Assembly: GCA_026393985.1 (NCBI GenBank)
Contig: JAPKZB010000021.1
Span: forward strand, 1 to 37,325
Direction: 5' to 3'
Origin: Acidobacteriota bacterium
GTDB taxonomy: Bacteria; Acidobacteriota; Terriglobia; Bryobacterales; Bryobacteraceae
DNA: 37,325 nt
Shown: piece after piece, positions 1 to 8,926 of the stretch
How the letters are laid out: each line of letters begins with the position of its first letter
How positions within the stretch are numbered: the first letter of the stretch is position 1
Notes under the pieces: generated by a model
Seen by the model: the letters and a program-made list of their open reading frames with translations, nothing else
The model's database searches: none
What the model was told of the DNA's origin: nothing
Program-made: the position numbers and the translations under genes

Positions 1-64
1 CCCGTGGATCCGGATAGAACCACCGCAGACAATTCCGGCAGGGGCGCTTCCGCAGTCGGGGCAT
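1..64 (-). CDS. N-terminal fragment of a small zinc-ribbon-like ORF, probably IS21-associated
   Basis: Reading the minus strand from the ATG at 64-62 gives 21 residues before the window edge: MPRLRKRPCRNCLRWFYPDPR. The CxxC followed by F-x-PDPR resembles the small cysteine-rich proteins often found next to IS21-type transposase genes (recalled family pattern, not searched). A GGGG stretch just upstream of the ATG could serve as ribosome binding site. The rest of the gene lies outside the window. The IS-like direct repeats that follow at 92-130 support an element end here. The function is unknown, and with so few residues the call is tentative. Confidence 0.4.
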   Translation of the reverse strand, partial: MPRLRKRPCRNCLRWFYPDPR

Positions 65-89
65 CCCCTTTTTATCGGCTTGCTATCGG

Positions 90-152
90 GTGGTCAACTT
101 TTCGTTGGTAGGGGCGGTCAACTTTTCGTTAGCGCCGAAGGTCGTTGACCAC
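90..152. repeat. Direct and inverted repeats typical of an IS21-family element end
   Basis: The 15-mer GGTCAACTTTTCGTT occurs at 92-106 and again at 116-130, a 24-bp period. The outer copy begins GTGGTCAAC (90-98) and its inverse GTTGACCAC sits at 144-152. IS21-family ends carry several such internal repeats close to the terminal inverted repeat, with a GTCAAC-type core (established for the family). The matching other end and the istA/istB genes are not in the window, so whether this is a complete or a decayed element cannot be said. Confidence 0.5.
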
Positions 153-304
153 ACGTTCAAGAATTTTGTGATCATAGAATCAATCACTTACAGTCGATGG
201 TCCGCTGAGCCGCCCGGTCGGGCCTGATACGTTTGGGTTATCTCCTGTGGTGGCAAAGCATGGATTCAGCCAAACACGATTTGGTCGAAACACACTTTGG
301 GTTC

Positions 305-346
305 GGAACGCTCCGGTCAGCAATGCTCTGGGGCGTTCCTTCTTTT
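305..346 (+). terminator. Intrinsic terminator-like hairpin upstream of pdxR
   Basis: GGAACGCTCC (305-314) pairs with GGGGCGTTCC (330-339) through ten base pairs including one G-U, with a 15-nt loop, and is followed by TTCTTTT. It lies upstream of the pdxR extended -10 box, so it would end a transcript arriving from the left. No convincing gene occupies 153-304, so that transcript would be non-coding or would come from the IS-like end. I see nothing else defined between 153 and 380. Confidence 0.45.
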
Positions 347-379
347 GCCGTGCCAATTGGATCGCCTTGGCTGGTTATG

Positions 380-388
380 TGGTATGCT
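380..388 (+). promoter_or_regulatory. Extended -10 promoter of pdxR
   Basis: TGGTATGCT is a perfect TGn extension plus a TATGCT hexamer. It ends 7 nt before the GTG at 396, which places the expected transcription start at or next to that codon. No good -35 hexamer is present at 17 bp, as is common for extended -10 promoters. Confidence 0.45.
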
Positions 389-395
389 TTGGGTG

Positions 396-1832
396 GTGCT
401 GGACGCTCTCCCCAAGCTGGAACTCGACGCCAATTCCACCGAGCCGCTATACCGGCAGCTTGCCGCGTGGCTCCGGCACGGTATAGCCTCCGGACGTCTC
501 AAGTCCGGCGAACGCCTACCGGCTACCCGTGAACTCGCCCACCATCTCGGCCTCAATCGCGCTACGATCTCCGCCGCCTACGCCCTCCTCGACGAAGACC
601 AGCTCCTGTCCGGCCACGTCGGTAAAGGCAGCTTCGTCCGCGCCGATCGCACCGAATCTAGCCAAGCCGAGCCAAGCCAGGCCAATCCCGGCATCTACCC
701 CGCCGCCGCCATCAGCTTCACCACCTCCCGCCCCGCCGCCGACCTCTTCCCCGTCGACGCCTTCCGCCGCTCCTGCCTCGAAGTCCTCGATTCCCCCCAA
801 GTCTCCCAGATCCTCCAGCTCGGCTCCCCGCAAGGCTACACCCCGCTCCGCCAGTATCTCCTCGAACAGGCCCGCCTCACCGGCATGGCCGCCCCCACCG
901 ACGACATTCTCATCACCTCCGGCTGCCAGCAGGCCCTCGACCTCCTCCAGCGCCTCCTTGCCGCCGACCGCCCCGGCCCCGTCGCCATCGAACACCCCCT
1001 CTACGCCGGCATCCGGAACGTCTTCCCGCAACCCTCCCTCTCGGTCCCGGTCACCGATACCGGCCTCGATCTCGACGCCCTCGAACGCCTGCTCGCCGCC
1101 CGCCGCCCCCGCGCCCTCGTCCTCACCCCCTCCTTCCAGAACCCCACCGGCACTACCCTCCCCCTCGCCGCCCGCCGCCGCGTCGTCGAACTCGCCCGCC
1201 AAGCCGACTGCCTCCTGATTGAGAACGATATCTACTCGGACCTCCGCTACACCGGCGAGCCCCTCCCGGCGCTCAAACTGCTCGACCCCCACGGCAACGT
1301 CGTCGTCCTCAAAAGCTTTTCCAAGGCCGCCTTCCCCGGCCTCCGCGTCGGCTGGATCATCGCCCCCCGCCCCCTCATCGCCCGTCTCATTGAGATCCGC
1401 CAGTGGTGCGACCTCCACACCGATCAGCTCTCCCAGGCCGTTCTCCTCCGCTTCGCCGAGTCCGGTCGCCTCGACGCCCATCGCCAACTCATCTGCGCCT
1501 CCGGCGCCGACCGCCTCGCCGCCGTCCTGCGTGGCTGCGCGGCCCACCTGCCCCCAGGCTCCCGCTTCACCCGCCCGGAAGGCGGCATGAACCTCTGGGT
1601 CGAACTGCCCGCCCCGCTCGACGCCGCCGCCCTGCTCGACGAATCCGTCCGCCGCGGTGTCAGCTACCTGCCCGGCAACGTCTTCGCCGTCAATACCCCG
1701 GCGCCCCACTCGCTCCGCCTCAGCTTCGCCGGTCTCGAACCCCGCGATATTGAAGAGGGCCTGCGCCTGCTCGGCCGCGTCTGCGCCGAACCCCGAATTC
1801 CCATTTTCGAGCCGGAAACGGCCCTAGTATAA
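396..1832 (+). CDS. pdxR: MocR-family PLP-dependent transcription regulator (PdxR-like)
   Basis: About 478 residues: an N-terminal GntR-type winged helix (PLYRQL, then GERLPATRELA and LNRATISAAY) and a C-terminal fold-type I aminotransferase-like domain with NPTGT, the PLP aspartate region ENDIYSD, and the Schiff-base lysine in KSFSK. MocR proteins of this layout sense pyridoxal phosphate and control pdxST; the gene lies 15 bp upstream of pdxS in the same direction, which fits. The start is uncertain. I prefer GTG 396, directly after an extended -10 box. ATG 384 lies inside that box, and a longer frame opens at 297 with residues that do not look conserved. It is probably an activator of pdxST at low PLP and possibly autoregulated; that part is inference. 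Confidence 0.85.
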   Translation: MLDALPKLELDANSTEPLYRQLAAWLRHGIASGRLKSGERLPATRELAHHLGLNRATISAAYALLDEDQLLSGHVGKGSFVRADRTESSQAEPSQANPGIYPAAAISFTTSRPAADLFPVDAFRRSCLEVLDSPQVSQILQLGSPQGYTPLRQYLLEQARLTGMAAPTDDILITSGCQQALDLLQRLLAADRPGPVAIEHPLYAGIRNVFPQPSLSVPVTDTGLDLDALERLLAARRPRALVLTPSFQNPTGTTLPLAARRRVVELARQADCLLIENDIYSDLRYTGEPLPALKLLDPHGNVVVLKSFSKAAFPGLRVGWIIAPRPLIARLIEIRQWCDLHTDQLSQAVLLRFAESGRLDAHRQLICASGADRLAAVLRGCAAHLPPGSRFTRPEGGMNLWVELPAPLDAAALLDESVRRGVSYLPGNVFAVNTPAPHSLRLSFAGLEPRDIEEGLRLLGRVCAEPRIPIFEPETALV

Positions 1833-1847
1833 AAGGAGTTACCATCC

Positions 1848-2738
1848 ATGATCCTGAACGAAGAGTACCGCCTCAAAGTAGGCTTGGCCGAGATGTTGAA
1901 AGGCGGCGTCATCATGGACGTCGTCACCCCGGAACAGGCCGTCATCGCCGAACGCGCCGGCGCCTGTGCCGTCATGGCCCTCGAACGCGTCCCCAGCGAT
2001 ATCCGCCGCGATGGCGGCGTTGCCCGCATGTCCCACATCAGCCTCATCCGCGGCATCATGGATGCCGTCTCCATCCCCGTGATGGCCAAGGCCCGCATCG
2101 GCCACTTCGTCGAAGCCCGCGTGCTCGAAGCCCTCGCCGTCGACTATATCGATGAGTCCGAAGTCCTCACCCCGGCCGATGAAGAAAACCACATCGACAA
2201 GCGCGACTTCAAAGTCCCCTTCGTCTGCGGCGCCCGCAACCTCGGCGAAGCCCTCCGCCGCATCGGCGAAGGTGCCGCAATGATCCGTACCAAAGGCGAA
2301 GCCGGCTCCGGCAACATCGTCGAAGCCGTCCGCCACATGCGCACCATCGTCAAAGAGATGCGCCAGCTCACCGTCCTCGGCCCCGAAGAGCTCATGGCCG
2401 AAGCCAAGAAGCACCAGGCCCCCTTTGAACTCATCGAGTGGGTCGCCAAGCACGGCAAACTCCCCGTGCCGAACTTCTCGGCCGGCGGCGTCGCCACCCC
2501 CGCCGACGCCGCCCTCGTCATGCAGCTCGGCGCCGAGGCCGTCTTCGTCGGCTCCGGCATCTTCAAGTCCGAAAACCCGGAACTCTTCGCCAAGGCCGTC
2601 GTCAAAGCCACGACCTACTACAGGGATCCCGTCAAGGTCATGGAAGCCTGCGAAGAGATCGGCGAATCGAGAGCCATGGTCGGTCTTGAGATCTCCAAAA
2701 TCGCCGAAGGCGAACTGATGCAGACCCGTGGCTGGTAA
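1848..2738 (+). CDS. pdxS: Pyridoxal 5'-phosphate synthase, PdxS subunit
   Basis: 296 residues, the normal length for PdxS/Pdx1/SnzA. This TIM-barrel enzyme builds PLP from ribose 5-phosphate, glyceraldehyde 3-phosphate and ammonia supplied by PdxT. The catalytic residues fall at the canonical numbers: Asp24 (VIMD), Lys81 ([10 protein letters not shown]) and Lys149 ([11 protein letters not shown]). A strong AAAGGAG precedes the ATG. The gene overlaps pdxT by 11 bp, so the two are translationally coupled and made in step for the 12+12 complex. Nothing odd was seen. The annotation is secure. Confidence 0.97.
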   Translation: MILNEEYRLKVGLAEMLKGGVIMDVVTPEQAVIAERAGACAVMALERVPSDIRRDGGVARMSHISLIRGIMDAVSIPVMAKARIGHFVEARVLEALAVDYIDESEVLTPADEENHIDKRDFKVPFVCGARNLGEALRRIGEGAAMIRTKGEAGSGNIVEAVRHMRTIVKEMRQLTVLGPEELMAEAKKHQAPFELIEWVAKHGKLPVPNFSAGGVATPADAALVMQLGAEAVFVGSGIFKSENPELFAKAVVKATTYYRDPVKVMEACEEIGESRAMVGLEISKIAEGELMQTRGW

Positions 2739-3288
2739 AACCGTCGGTGTATTGGCCCTCCAGGGCGATTACGAACGGCATCTGCGCGCCCTCCAATCGG
2801 CGGGCGCGCACGCCGTCGAGGTTCGTACGGCCGCCGAAATGGCGGCCGTGGACGGTCTCGTGCTGCCGGGCGGGGAAAGCACCACCATGCTCAAACTGCT
2901 CCATCGCGAAGGCCTGTTTGAGCCGCTAGCCGCCTTCGGTCACGAAAAACCCATCTTCGGCACCTGCGCCGGAGCCATCCTCCTGGCGACCACCGTCACC
3001 TCCCCGGAGCAGGAGTCGCTCGGCCTCGTCGACATCGCCGTGCAGCGCAACGCCTACGGCCGCCAACTCGATTCGCGCGTCGTCACCCTTCCCTCCTCGC
3101 TCGGGGACCTCGAGGCCGTCTTCATCCGCGCCCCCATCATCCGCGCCGCCGGACCAGCCGTCACGGTCCTCGCCACCTACAACAACGACCCCGTCCTCGT
3201 CGAACAGGGCCGCCATCTGGTCGCCACCTTCCACCCGGAACTCACTGCCGACTCGCGGGTGCACGCCTACTTCCTCACCAAACTCTAG
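2728..3288 (+). CDS. pdxT: Pyridoxal 5'-phosphate synthase glutaminase, PdxT subunit
   Basis: 186 residues, class I glutamine amidotransferase fold. It hydrolyses glutamine and channels ammonia to PdxS. The nucleophile is Cys80 in FGTCAGA and the His/Glu pair is His169 and Glu171 in FHPE; LPGGES near residue 47 is the oxyanion region. The start is GTG 2728 inside the end of pdxS, giving [12 protein letters not shown] as the first conserved strand. It is the last gene of the pdx block: a 58-bp gap with its own promoter-like box separates it from gdhA. Confidence 0.96.
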   Translation: MAGKTVGVLALQGDYERHLRALQSAGAHAVEVRTAAEMAAVDGLVLPGGESTTMLKLLHREGLFEPLAAFGHEKPIFGTCAGAILLATTVTSPEQESLGLVDIAVQRNAYGRQLDSRVVTLPSSLGDLEAVFIRAPIIRAAGPAVTVLATYNNDPVLVEQGRHLVATFHPELTADSRVHAYFLTKL

Positions 3289-3320
3289 GCTTCTCGGTCG
3301 GGAGCCCACAAGACCAGTGC

Positions 3321-3326
3321 GATAAT
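3321..3326 (+). promoter_or_regulatory. Possible extended -10 box of gdhA
   Basis: GATAAT preceded by TGC (TGn extension) lies 20 bp before the gdhA ATG in the short pdxT-gdhA spacer. The -35 region is poor. This suggests gdhA has its own promoter in addition to read-through from pdxT. Confidence 0.35.
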
Positions 3327-3346
3327 GAAAAGCGGAAGCCCTCAGC

Positions 3347-4630
3347 ATGTCCAACCGAGGTCCTATGCTCCCCGACCACTCCTCCGACGAGTTCAACCCG
3401 TGGCGTAACGCCGAGATCCGTTTCAACGATGCCGCTGAGCGCCTCGCGCTCGACACCGGTCTTCGCAAGATCCTCAAGACCCCCGCCAAAGAGCTCACCG
3501 TCGCCATCCCCGTCATGCTTGACGATGGCCAGATCGAGGTCTTCACCGGCTACCGCGTCCAGCACTCCATCGCCCGCGGCCCCGCCAAAGGCGGCATCCG
3601 CTACGCGCCCGACGTTACCCTCGACGAGGTCCGCGCCCTCGCCTCCTGGATGACCTGGAAGTGCGCAGTCGTCAATCTCCCCTACGGCGGCGGCAAAGGC
3701 GGCGTCATCTGTAACCCCGCCATCATGTCCGAGATCGAACTCGAACGTGTCACCCGCCGCTACACCTCGGCCATCATCGACATCATCGGACCGGAGAAAG
3801 ACGTCCCGGCGCCCGACATGAACACCAACGAACGCACCATGGCCTGGATAATGGACACCTACTCCATGCACCGCCGCGAAACCACCACCGCCGTCGTCAC
3901 CGGCAAGCCCCTCAACCTCGGCGGCAGCCGCGGCCGCACCGAGGCCACCGGCCGCGGCTGCCTGTTCGTCACCAAGGAAGCTCTCAAGAAGTTTCAGATC
4001 CCGCCCACCAAAGCCCGCGTCGTCATCCAGGGCTTCGGCAACGTCGGCGGCATGGCCGCCCGCCTCATGGCCAAAGAGGGCATCAAAGTCATCGCCATCA
4101 TCGAAACCGACGGCGCCGTCTACAACGAAAACGGTCTCGATATCGAAGGCCTGCTCCAGCACCGCCGCTCCACCGGCTCCATCCTCGACTTCCCGGAAGC
4201 CACCAACCTAACCAACACCGAGGCGCTCTACCTCGATTGCGACGTCCTCCTCCCCGCCGCCAAAGAGAACGTTATCACCCAGGAATCCGCCCCCCGCATC
4301 AACTGCAAAATTCTCTGCGAAGGCGCCAACGGCCCCACCACCGCCCTCGCCGATGCCATCCTCCGCTCCCGCGATATCTTCGTCATCCCCGACATCCTCG
4401 CCAACGCCGGCGGCGTCACCGTCTCGTACTTTGAATGGGTCCAGGACCGCCAGGGCTACTTCTGGAACGAGCAACTCGTCAACGACCGCCTGGCCGAAAT
4501 CATGGTCGAAAGCTTCCGCGATGTCTCCCAGTACGCCCGCGAACACAACGTCGATAATCGCACCGCCGCCTACATGCTGGCGCTCGACCGCGTCGCCTTC
4601 GCCATCAAACTCCGCGGTGTCTACGCCTGA
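3347..4630 (+). CDS. gdhA: Glutamate dehydrogenase
   Basis: 427 residues of the Glu/Leu/Phe/Val dehydrogenase family, the length of hexameric GDH. It interconverts glutamate with 2-oxoglutarate and ammonium. Substrate-site lysines are Lys81 (GPAKGGIRY) and Lys105 (WMTWK), the catalytic lysine is Lys117 (GGGKGG) and the catalytic aspartate lies in PAPDMNT. The Rossmann loop is GFGNVGG at about 229-235. An acidic residue (Glu253, in IIETDG) ends the second Rossmann strand, which leans towards NAD(H) rather than NADP(H); that is inference. The gene ends 2 bp before mutS. A second ATG at codon 7 is an alternative start. Confidence 0.93.
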   Translation: MSNRGPMLPDHSSDEFNPWRNAEIRFNDAAERLALDTGLRKILKTPAKELTVAIPVMLDDGQIEVFTGYRVQHSIARGPAKGGIRYAPDVTLDEVRALASWMTWKCAVVNLPYGGGKGGVICNPAIMSEIELERVTRRYTSAIIDIIGPEKDVPAPDMNTNERTMAWIMDTYSMHRRETTTAVVTGKPLNLGGSRGRTEATGRGCLFVTKEALKKFQIPPTKARVVIQGFGNVGGMAARLMAKEGIKVIAIIETDGAVYNENGLDIEGLLQHRRSTGSILDFPEATNLTNTEALYLDCDVLLPAAKENVITQESAPRINCKILCEGANGPTTALADAILRSRDIFVIPDILANAGGVTVSYFEWVQDRQGYFWNEQLVNDRLAEIMVESFRDVSQYAREHNVDNRTAAYMLALDRVAFAIKLRGVYA

Positions 4631-4632
4631 GC

Positions 4633-7161
4633 ATGGCAGCGGAAACCACGCCGCTCATGCGGCAATACCACAGCGTGAAGGAGCAGGTCCCCGGCGCCCT
4701 GCTCTTCTTCCGCATGGGCGACTTCTACGAGCTCTTCATGGACGACGCCGTCATCGCCGCCCGCGAACTCGAAATCACCCTCACCTCCCGCAATAAGGAC
4801 GCCGAACAACCCATCCCCATGGCCGGCGTCCCCTACCACGCCGCCGATGGCTACCTCGCCCGCCTCATCGCCAAAGGCTACCGCGTCGCCATCTGCGAGC
4901 AGATGGAAGCCCCCAGCCCCGGCAAAAAGATCGTCCGCCGCGAGATCACCCGCATCGTCACCCCCGGCACCGCCACCGATGCCCACATGCTGCGCAGCCG
5001 GGAAAACAACTACCTCGCCGCCATCGTCAGGAAAGCCAACCGCACCGGCCTCGCCTACGTCGACGTCTCCACCGGCGAGTTCCGGTCCACCGAACTGCCC
5101 CTCGAAGAGGTCGGCCCTCAACTCGAAAGCCTCAACGTCCGCGAAGTCCTCGTCCCGTCCGGCTTCGAATGGCCCGGCCTCCGCGGCCGCACCGATCTCG
5201 ACGCCTGGGTCTTCGACGCCGACTACGCCACCCGCACCCTCCGCGAACACTTCGGCCTGCTCTCGCTCGATGGCTGCGGCCTCGCCGAAAAACCCCTCGC
5301 CACCGGCGCCGCCGGCGCCATCCTCCACTACCTCCGCGATACCCAGCGCGCCGCCCTCAACCACCTCGACCGCCCCGCCTTCTTCGATCGAAACGAAAGC
5401 ATGGTGCTCGACGCCGTCACCGTCCGCAACCTCGAACTCGTCGAACCCCTCTTCGCCGGCGAAAACAAAGAATCCACCCTCGTCCATGTCCTCGACGAAA
5501 CCATGACCGGCATGGGCGGCCGCCTCCTCCGCCGCCGTCTCCTCCGGCCCTCCGTGCAACTCGTCGAAATCGAAGAGCGCCTCAACGCCGTCGAAACGCT
5601 GCTGCGGGATACGATCCTCCGCACCAGCCTCCGCCAGGTCCTCGGCACCATTCTCGATCTCGAACGCCTCCTCGCCAAAGTCACCCTCGGCACGGCCAGC
5701 CCGCGCGAGATGTTCGCCCTCGGCTCTTCGCTTGCTAAAATCCCCGCCCTGAACCAGCTCCTCGGCGATGCCCGCTTCGACGAAGTCGCTGACGTCCGCG
5801 ACCGCATCCTTTCGACCATCGCCGAAGAGCCGCCGCCCAACCTCACCGACGGCGGTACCATCCGCGACGGCGTCTCGGCCGACCTCGACCAGCTCCGCGA
5901 CATCAGCCGCAACTCCAAGCAATACATCGCCGGCATTGAAACCCGAGAACGCGCCCGCACCGGCATCGCCTCGCTCAAAGTCCGCTTCAACAACGTCTTC
6001 GGCTACTACATCGAAATCTCGAAGGCGAACATGGATCGCGTCCCGGCCGACTACGACCGCAAGCAGACCCTCGTCAACGCCGAGCGCTTCACCACGCCCG
6101 AGTTGAAGGAGCTCGAAAGCAAGATCCTCGACGCCGAAGACAAGATCCTGTCTATCGAGCGCGAACTGTTCACCGCCCTCCGCACCTTCGCCGCCACGCA
6201 CGCCGAACGTATCCGCCTGGCCGCAAACGCCATCGCCGAGCTCGACCTCACGGCCGGTCTCGCGCAGGTGGCCGCCCAGAACCGCTACGTGCGGCCCGTT
6301 TTCAGCTCGAGCGGCGAACTCCGCATCGTCGGCGGACGCCACCCCGTCATCGAGAAACTCGCCGAACGGGAAGCCCAGCGCTTCATCCCCAACGACGTCT
6401 CGCTGCACACCGAAACCCAGTTCCTCGGCATCATCACCGGCCCCAACATGGGCGGCAAATCCACCTACCTCCGCCAGACCGCGCTCATCTCCATCCTCGC
6501 CCAACTGGGTTCGTTCGTTCCGGCGCAGTCCGCCACCCTCCCCGTCGTCGACCGCGTCTTCACCCGCATCGGCGCCGCCGACAACCTCGCCCGCGGCCGC
6601 AGCACCTTCATGGTCGAGATGACCGAAACGGCCGTTATCCTCAATACCGCCACCCGCAACAGCCTCATCATCCTCGACGAAATCGGCCGCGGCACGGCCA
6701 CCTACGATGGCCTCGCCCTCGCCTGGGCCGTCGTCGAACACGTCCACGAACGCATCGGCGCCCGCACCCTCTTCGCCACTCACTACCACGAACTCACTGT
6801 CCTCGCCGAACGCCTCCGCGGCGTCGCCAACCTGCACGTCTCGGTCAAGGAAGCCGGCGACCAGATCATCTTCCTCCGCCGCGTCGAACCCGGCGCCGCC
6901 GACAAAAGCTACGGCATCGAGGTCGCCCGCCTCGCCGCCCTGCCGGCTTCGGTCATTGAACGCGCCCGCGAAATCCTCGCCCTGCACGAACAGACCGAAC
7001 AGACCGTCGTCGCCCCGCCGCGCCAGGCCCCCCTCCAGATTCGCCTCTTTGAGCCGGTCACCGGCGATCTCGCCGCCCGCATCCGCGCCCTCAAACTCGA
7101 TGAGCTCCGCCCCATCGAAGCGCTGCAAATCCTCGCCACGCTGCAAAAGGAGTTGGGCTAA
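4633..7161 (+). CDS. mutS: DNA mismatch repair protein MutS
   Basis: 842 residues, close to the roughly 850 usual for MutS1. It recognises mispairs and small loops and recruits MutL. The mismatch-wedge motif FYE is at 31-33 (GDFYELF), so this is a true MutS1, not MutS2. Walker A GPNMGGKST is at 603-611, Walker B ends in Asp682-Glu683 (LIILDEIGRGT), and the ABC signature region and ATHYHEL follow. The start ATG is 2 bp after the gdhA stop, and the stop TAA shares its last base with the anmK ATG, so gdhA-mutS-anmK is probably one transcript. No Smr domain is seen. Confidence 0.97.
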   Translation: MAAETTPLMRQYHSVKEQVPGALLFFRMGDFYELFMDDAVIAARELEITLTSRNKDAEQPIPMAGVPYHAADGYLARLIAKGYRVAICEQMEAPSPGKKIVRREITRIVTPGTATDAHMLRSRENNYLAAIVRKANRTGLAYVDVSTGEFRSTELPLEEVGPQLESLNVREVLVPSGFEWPGLRGRTDLDAWVFDADYATRTLREHFGLLSLDGCGLAEKPLATGAAGAILHYLRDTQRAALNHLDRPAFFDRNESMVLDAVTVRNLELVEPLFAGENKESTLVHVLDETMTGMGGRLLRRRLLRPSVQLVEIEERLNAVETLLRDTILRTSLRQVLGTILDLERLLAKVTLGTASPREMFALGSSLAKIPALNQLLGDARFDEVADVRDRILSTIAEEPPPNLTDGGTIRDGVSADLDQLRDISRNSKQYIAGIETRERARTGIASLKVRFNNVFGYYIEISKANMDRVPADYDRKQTLVNAERFTTPELKELESKILDAEDKILSIERELFTALRTFAATHAERIRLAANAIAELDLTAGLAQVAAQNRYVRPVFSSSGELRIVGGRHPVIEKLAEREAQRFIPNDVSLHTETQFLGIITGPNMGGKSTYLRQTALISILAQLGSFVPAQSATLPVVDRVFTRIGAADNLARGRSTFMVEMTETAVILNTATRNSLIILDEIGRGTATYDGLALAWAVVEHVHERIGARTLFATHYHELTVLAERLRGVANLHVSVKEAGDQIIFLRRVEPGAADKSYGIEVARLAALPASVIERAREILALHEQTEQTVVAPPRQAPLQIRLFEPVTGDLAARIRALKLDELRPIEALQILATLQKELG

Positions 7162-8210
7162 TGCGCGTCTGCGGCATCATGAGCGGCACCTCGCTCGACG
7201 GCATCAGCCTCGCCGTCGTCGAGTTCCACAAGGGCGGCTGGACGCTGCGCGAACATCGCGACGTGCCCTACTCGAAGGCCACCCGCGAAGGCCTCCTGGC
7301 CATCTCGAACGCCCCCACCCACACCGCCGAAATCGCCCGCTGGAACTTCCGCCTCGCCGAACTCTACGCCAAGGCGGTGGCGAAACTCTCTACGCCCCTC
7401 GACCTCCTCGGCTGCCACGGCCAGACCGTCTTCCACGAGCCTGGCTGCACCCTCCAGTTGGGCGAAGCGCAGGTCCTCGCCGAACGCACGGGCGTCCCTG
7501 TTGTCTCCAATTTCCGGCCCCGCGACATCGCCGCCGGCGGCCAGGGCGCCCCCCTCGTCCCCTTCGTCGATGATCTGCTCTTCCGCCACAACAAGCTCAC
7601 CCGCGTCGCGCTCAACATCGGCGGCATCGCCAACGTCACCATCCTCGCGCCCGGCGCCGCAACCATCGCCTTCGACACCGGCCCCGGCAACATGATCCTC
7701 GATCAACTCGCCTGGGTCATCTCGCGCGGCAAGCTCACCTACGACCGCGGCGCCAAACTCGCCCGCCGGGGCCAGGTGCACCGGGGCCTGCTGGCCGATC
7801 TGCTCAAAGCCCCCTACTTCGCCCAAAAGCCCCCGAAAAGCTGCGGCCGCGAACAGTACGGCCGCGAGTTTATCGCCACCCTGCTCGCCACCCAGCTGCC
7901 CCTCGCCGACCTGTTCGCCACCGCCACCGTCTTCACTGCCGCTTCGATCGCTCTAGCCGTGCCCGCCCAGACCGACGAACTCATCGCCGCCGGCGGCGGC
8001 ACGCTCAATCCCATGATCATGTCCCATCTGGCGGCCCTCCTTCCCCGCACCCGCGTCACGACCACCGCCGCATGCGGTATCCCCGTCATGGCGAAAGAGG
8101 CCGTCGCCTTCGCCATGCTCGCTCGCCAGACCTGGCTGCGCAAGCCCGGCAACCTGCCCTCGGCCACTGGCGCCCGCCGCGCCGTCGTCCTCGGCCAAAT
8201 CACGCCATAA
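7161..8210 (+). CDS. anmK: Anhydro-N-acetylmuramic acid kinase
   Basis: 349 residues, slightly shorter than the 360-370 common in the family. It phosphorylates and opens 1,6-anhydro-MurNAc from peptidoglycan turnover to give MurNAc-6-phosphate. Family signatures are present in order: GIMSGTSLDGIS at 5-16, the GCHGQTVFH block, NIGGIANVT, and FDTGPGNMILD. It starts on the last base of the mutS stop codon (TAATG). No recycling partner such as MurQ is next to it in this window. Confidence 0.94.
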   Translation: MRVCGIMSGTSLDGISLAVVEFHKGGWTLREHRDVPYSKATREGLLAISNAPTHTAEIARWNFRLAELYAKAVAKLSTPLDLLGCHGQTVFHEPGCTLQLGEAQVLAERTGVPVVSNFRPRDIAAGGQGAPLVPFVDDLLFRHNKLTRVALNIGGIANVTILAPGAATIAFDTGPGNMILDQLAWVISRGKLTYDRGAKLARRGQVHRGLLADLLKAPYFAQKPPKSCGREQYGREFIATLLATQLPLADLFATATVFTAASIALAVPAQTDELIAAGGGTLNPMIMSHLAALLPRTRVTTTAACGIPVMAKEAVAFAMLARQTWLRKPGNLPSATGARRAVVLGQITP

Positions 8211-8217
8211 TGCCTGT

Positions 8218-8634
8218 ATGCGAATTTTTCTAGCTACGTTGCTGCTGGCCGCCTCCGCCCTGGCCGGCGTCGAAGACGATGTCAAAAAGGCCGAGATGGA
8301 CTTCGGCGCCGGCATCACCAAAAACGACTTTGCCCTCCTCGGCAAGGTGCTGGCCGACGATCTCCACTATCTGCACTCCACCGGCCTCGTTGAAAACAAA
8401 GCCGGCTATCTCGAGTCCCTCCGCAGCGGCCGCCAGAAGTACAACAAGTTCCAGTACGGCAACGTCAAAGTCCGTGTCTACGGCTCGGCCGCCGTCGTCA
8501 ACGCCGATGCCCACGTCGAGTTCGTCACCGCCGGCAAGCCCGGCAAGGCGCATCTGGCCTTCACGCACGTCTTCGCCAAGAAGGGCGCGCAGTGGCAGCT
8601 CGTGAGCCACCAGTCGCTCAAGCTGCCCGAGTAA
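8218..8634 (+). CDS. Secreted SnoaL/DUF4440-like small protein (NTF2 fold)
   Basis: 138 residues. The first 16 (MRIFLATLLLAASALA) form a signal peptide, so the mature protein is periplasmic. The rest looks like a DUF4440/SnoaL cone-shaped domain: an N-terminal helix (VEDDVKKAEMDFGAGI), the LADDLHYLHSTG block, and a C-terminal HVFAKKGAQWQLVSHQS strand pair. Family members have diverse or unknown roles, and no catalytic function can be assigned. It starts 7 bp after anmK. A CATAAT box at 8206-8211 lies 6 nt before the ATG, so the mRNA may be leaderless, but its -35 is weak. Confidence 0.75.
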   Translation: MRIFLATLLLAASALAGVEDDVKKAEMDFGAGITKNDFALLGKVLADDLHYLHSTGLVENKAGYLESLRSGRQKYNKFQYGNVKVRVYGSAAVVNADAHVEFVTAGKPGKAHLAFTHVFAKKGAQWQLVSHQSLKLPE

Positions 8635-8926
8635 ATCCGGCTTCATCCCCCCGCCGCGCCGGCGTTCATCGTCGTCGTAAGCCGTTCTACCCGGAACCGG
8701 GTCGGCGCTTCGTGGTAGCCCGCCGCGTCATTGTTCTCCACGCCGCAAGCCTCATTGGAGCGGCGGAGGTTGACGCGCCGCCCCTCCAGCGTGTCTTCTG
8801 GGAGCGCCCGCAGAGAGCCATCGAGCGCCGATTCAGAAACAAGGGCCGACCGCATCCCCGGAGGATGCCACGGCCGTCGCAAAAAAGAGAGCATTCACCG
8901 CCTGCCGCCCGGCATCAGAGTATCGA
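8635..8926. other. Intergenic stretch without a recognisable gene
   Basis: This 292-bp spacer separates the secreted DUF4440-like gene from the PepSY pair. A minus-strand frame of 83 codons (8643-8894) is open, but it resembles no family I know and has no convincing ribosome site. No clear promoter, riboswitch or terminator was identified. A decayed gene is possible. Confidence 0.4.

Noticed and set aside
4621-7146. 841-codon open frame on the minus strand opposite mutS
   Set aside because: It is the mirror of a GC-rich coding frame; the composition is Gly/Ala/Glu/Asp-rich without domains, and mutS on the plus strand is certain.
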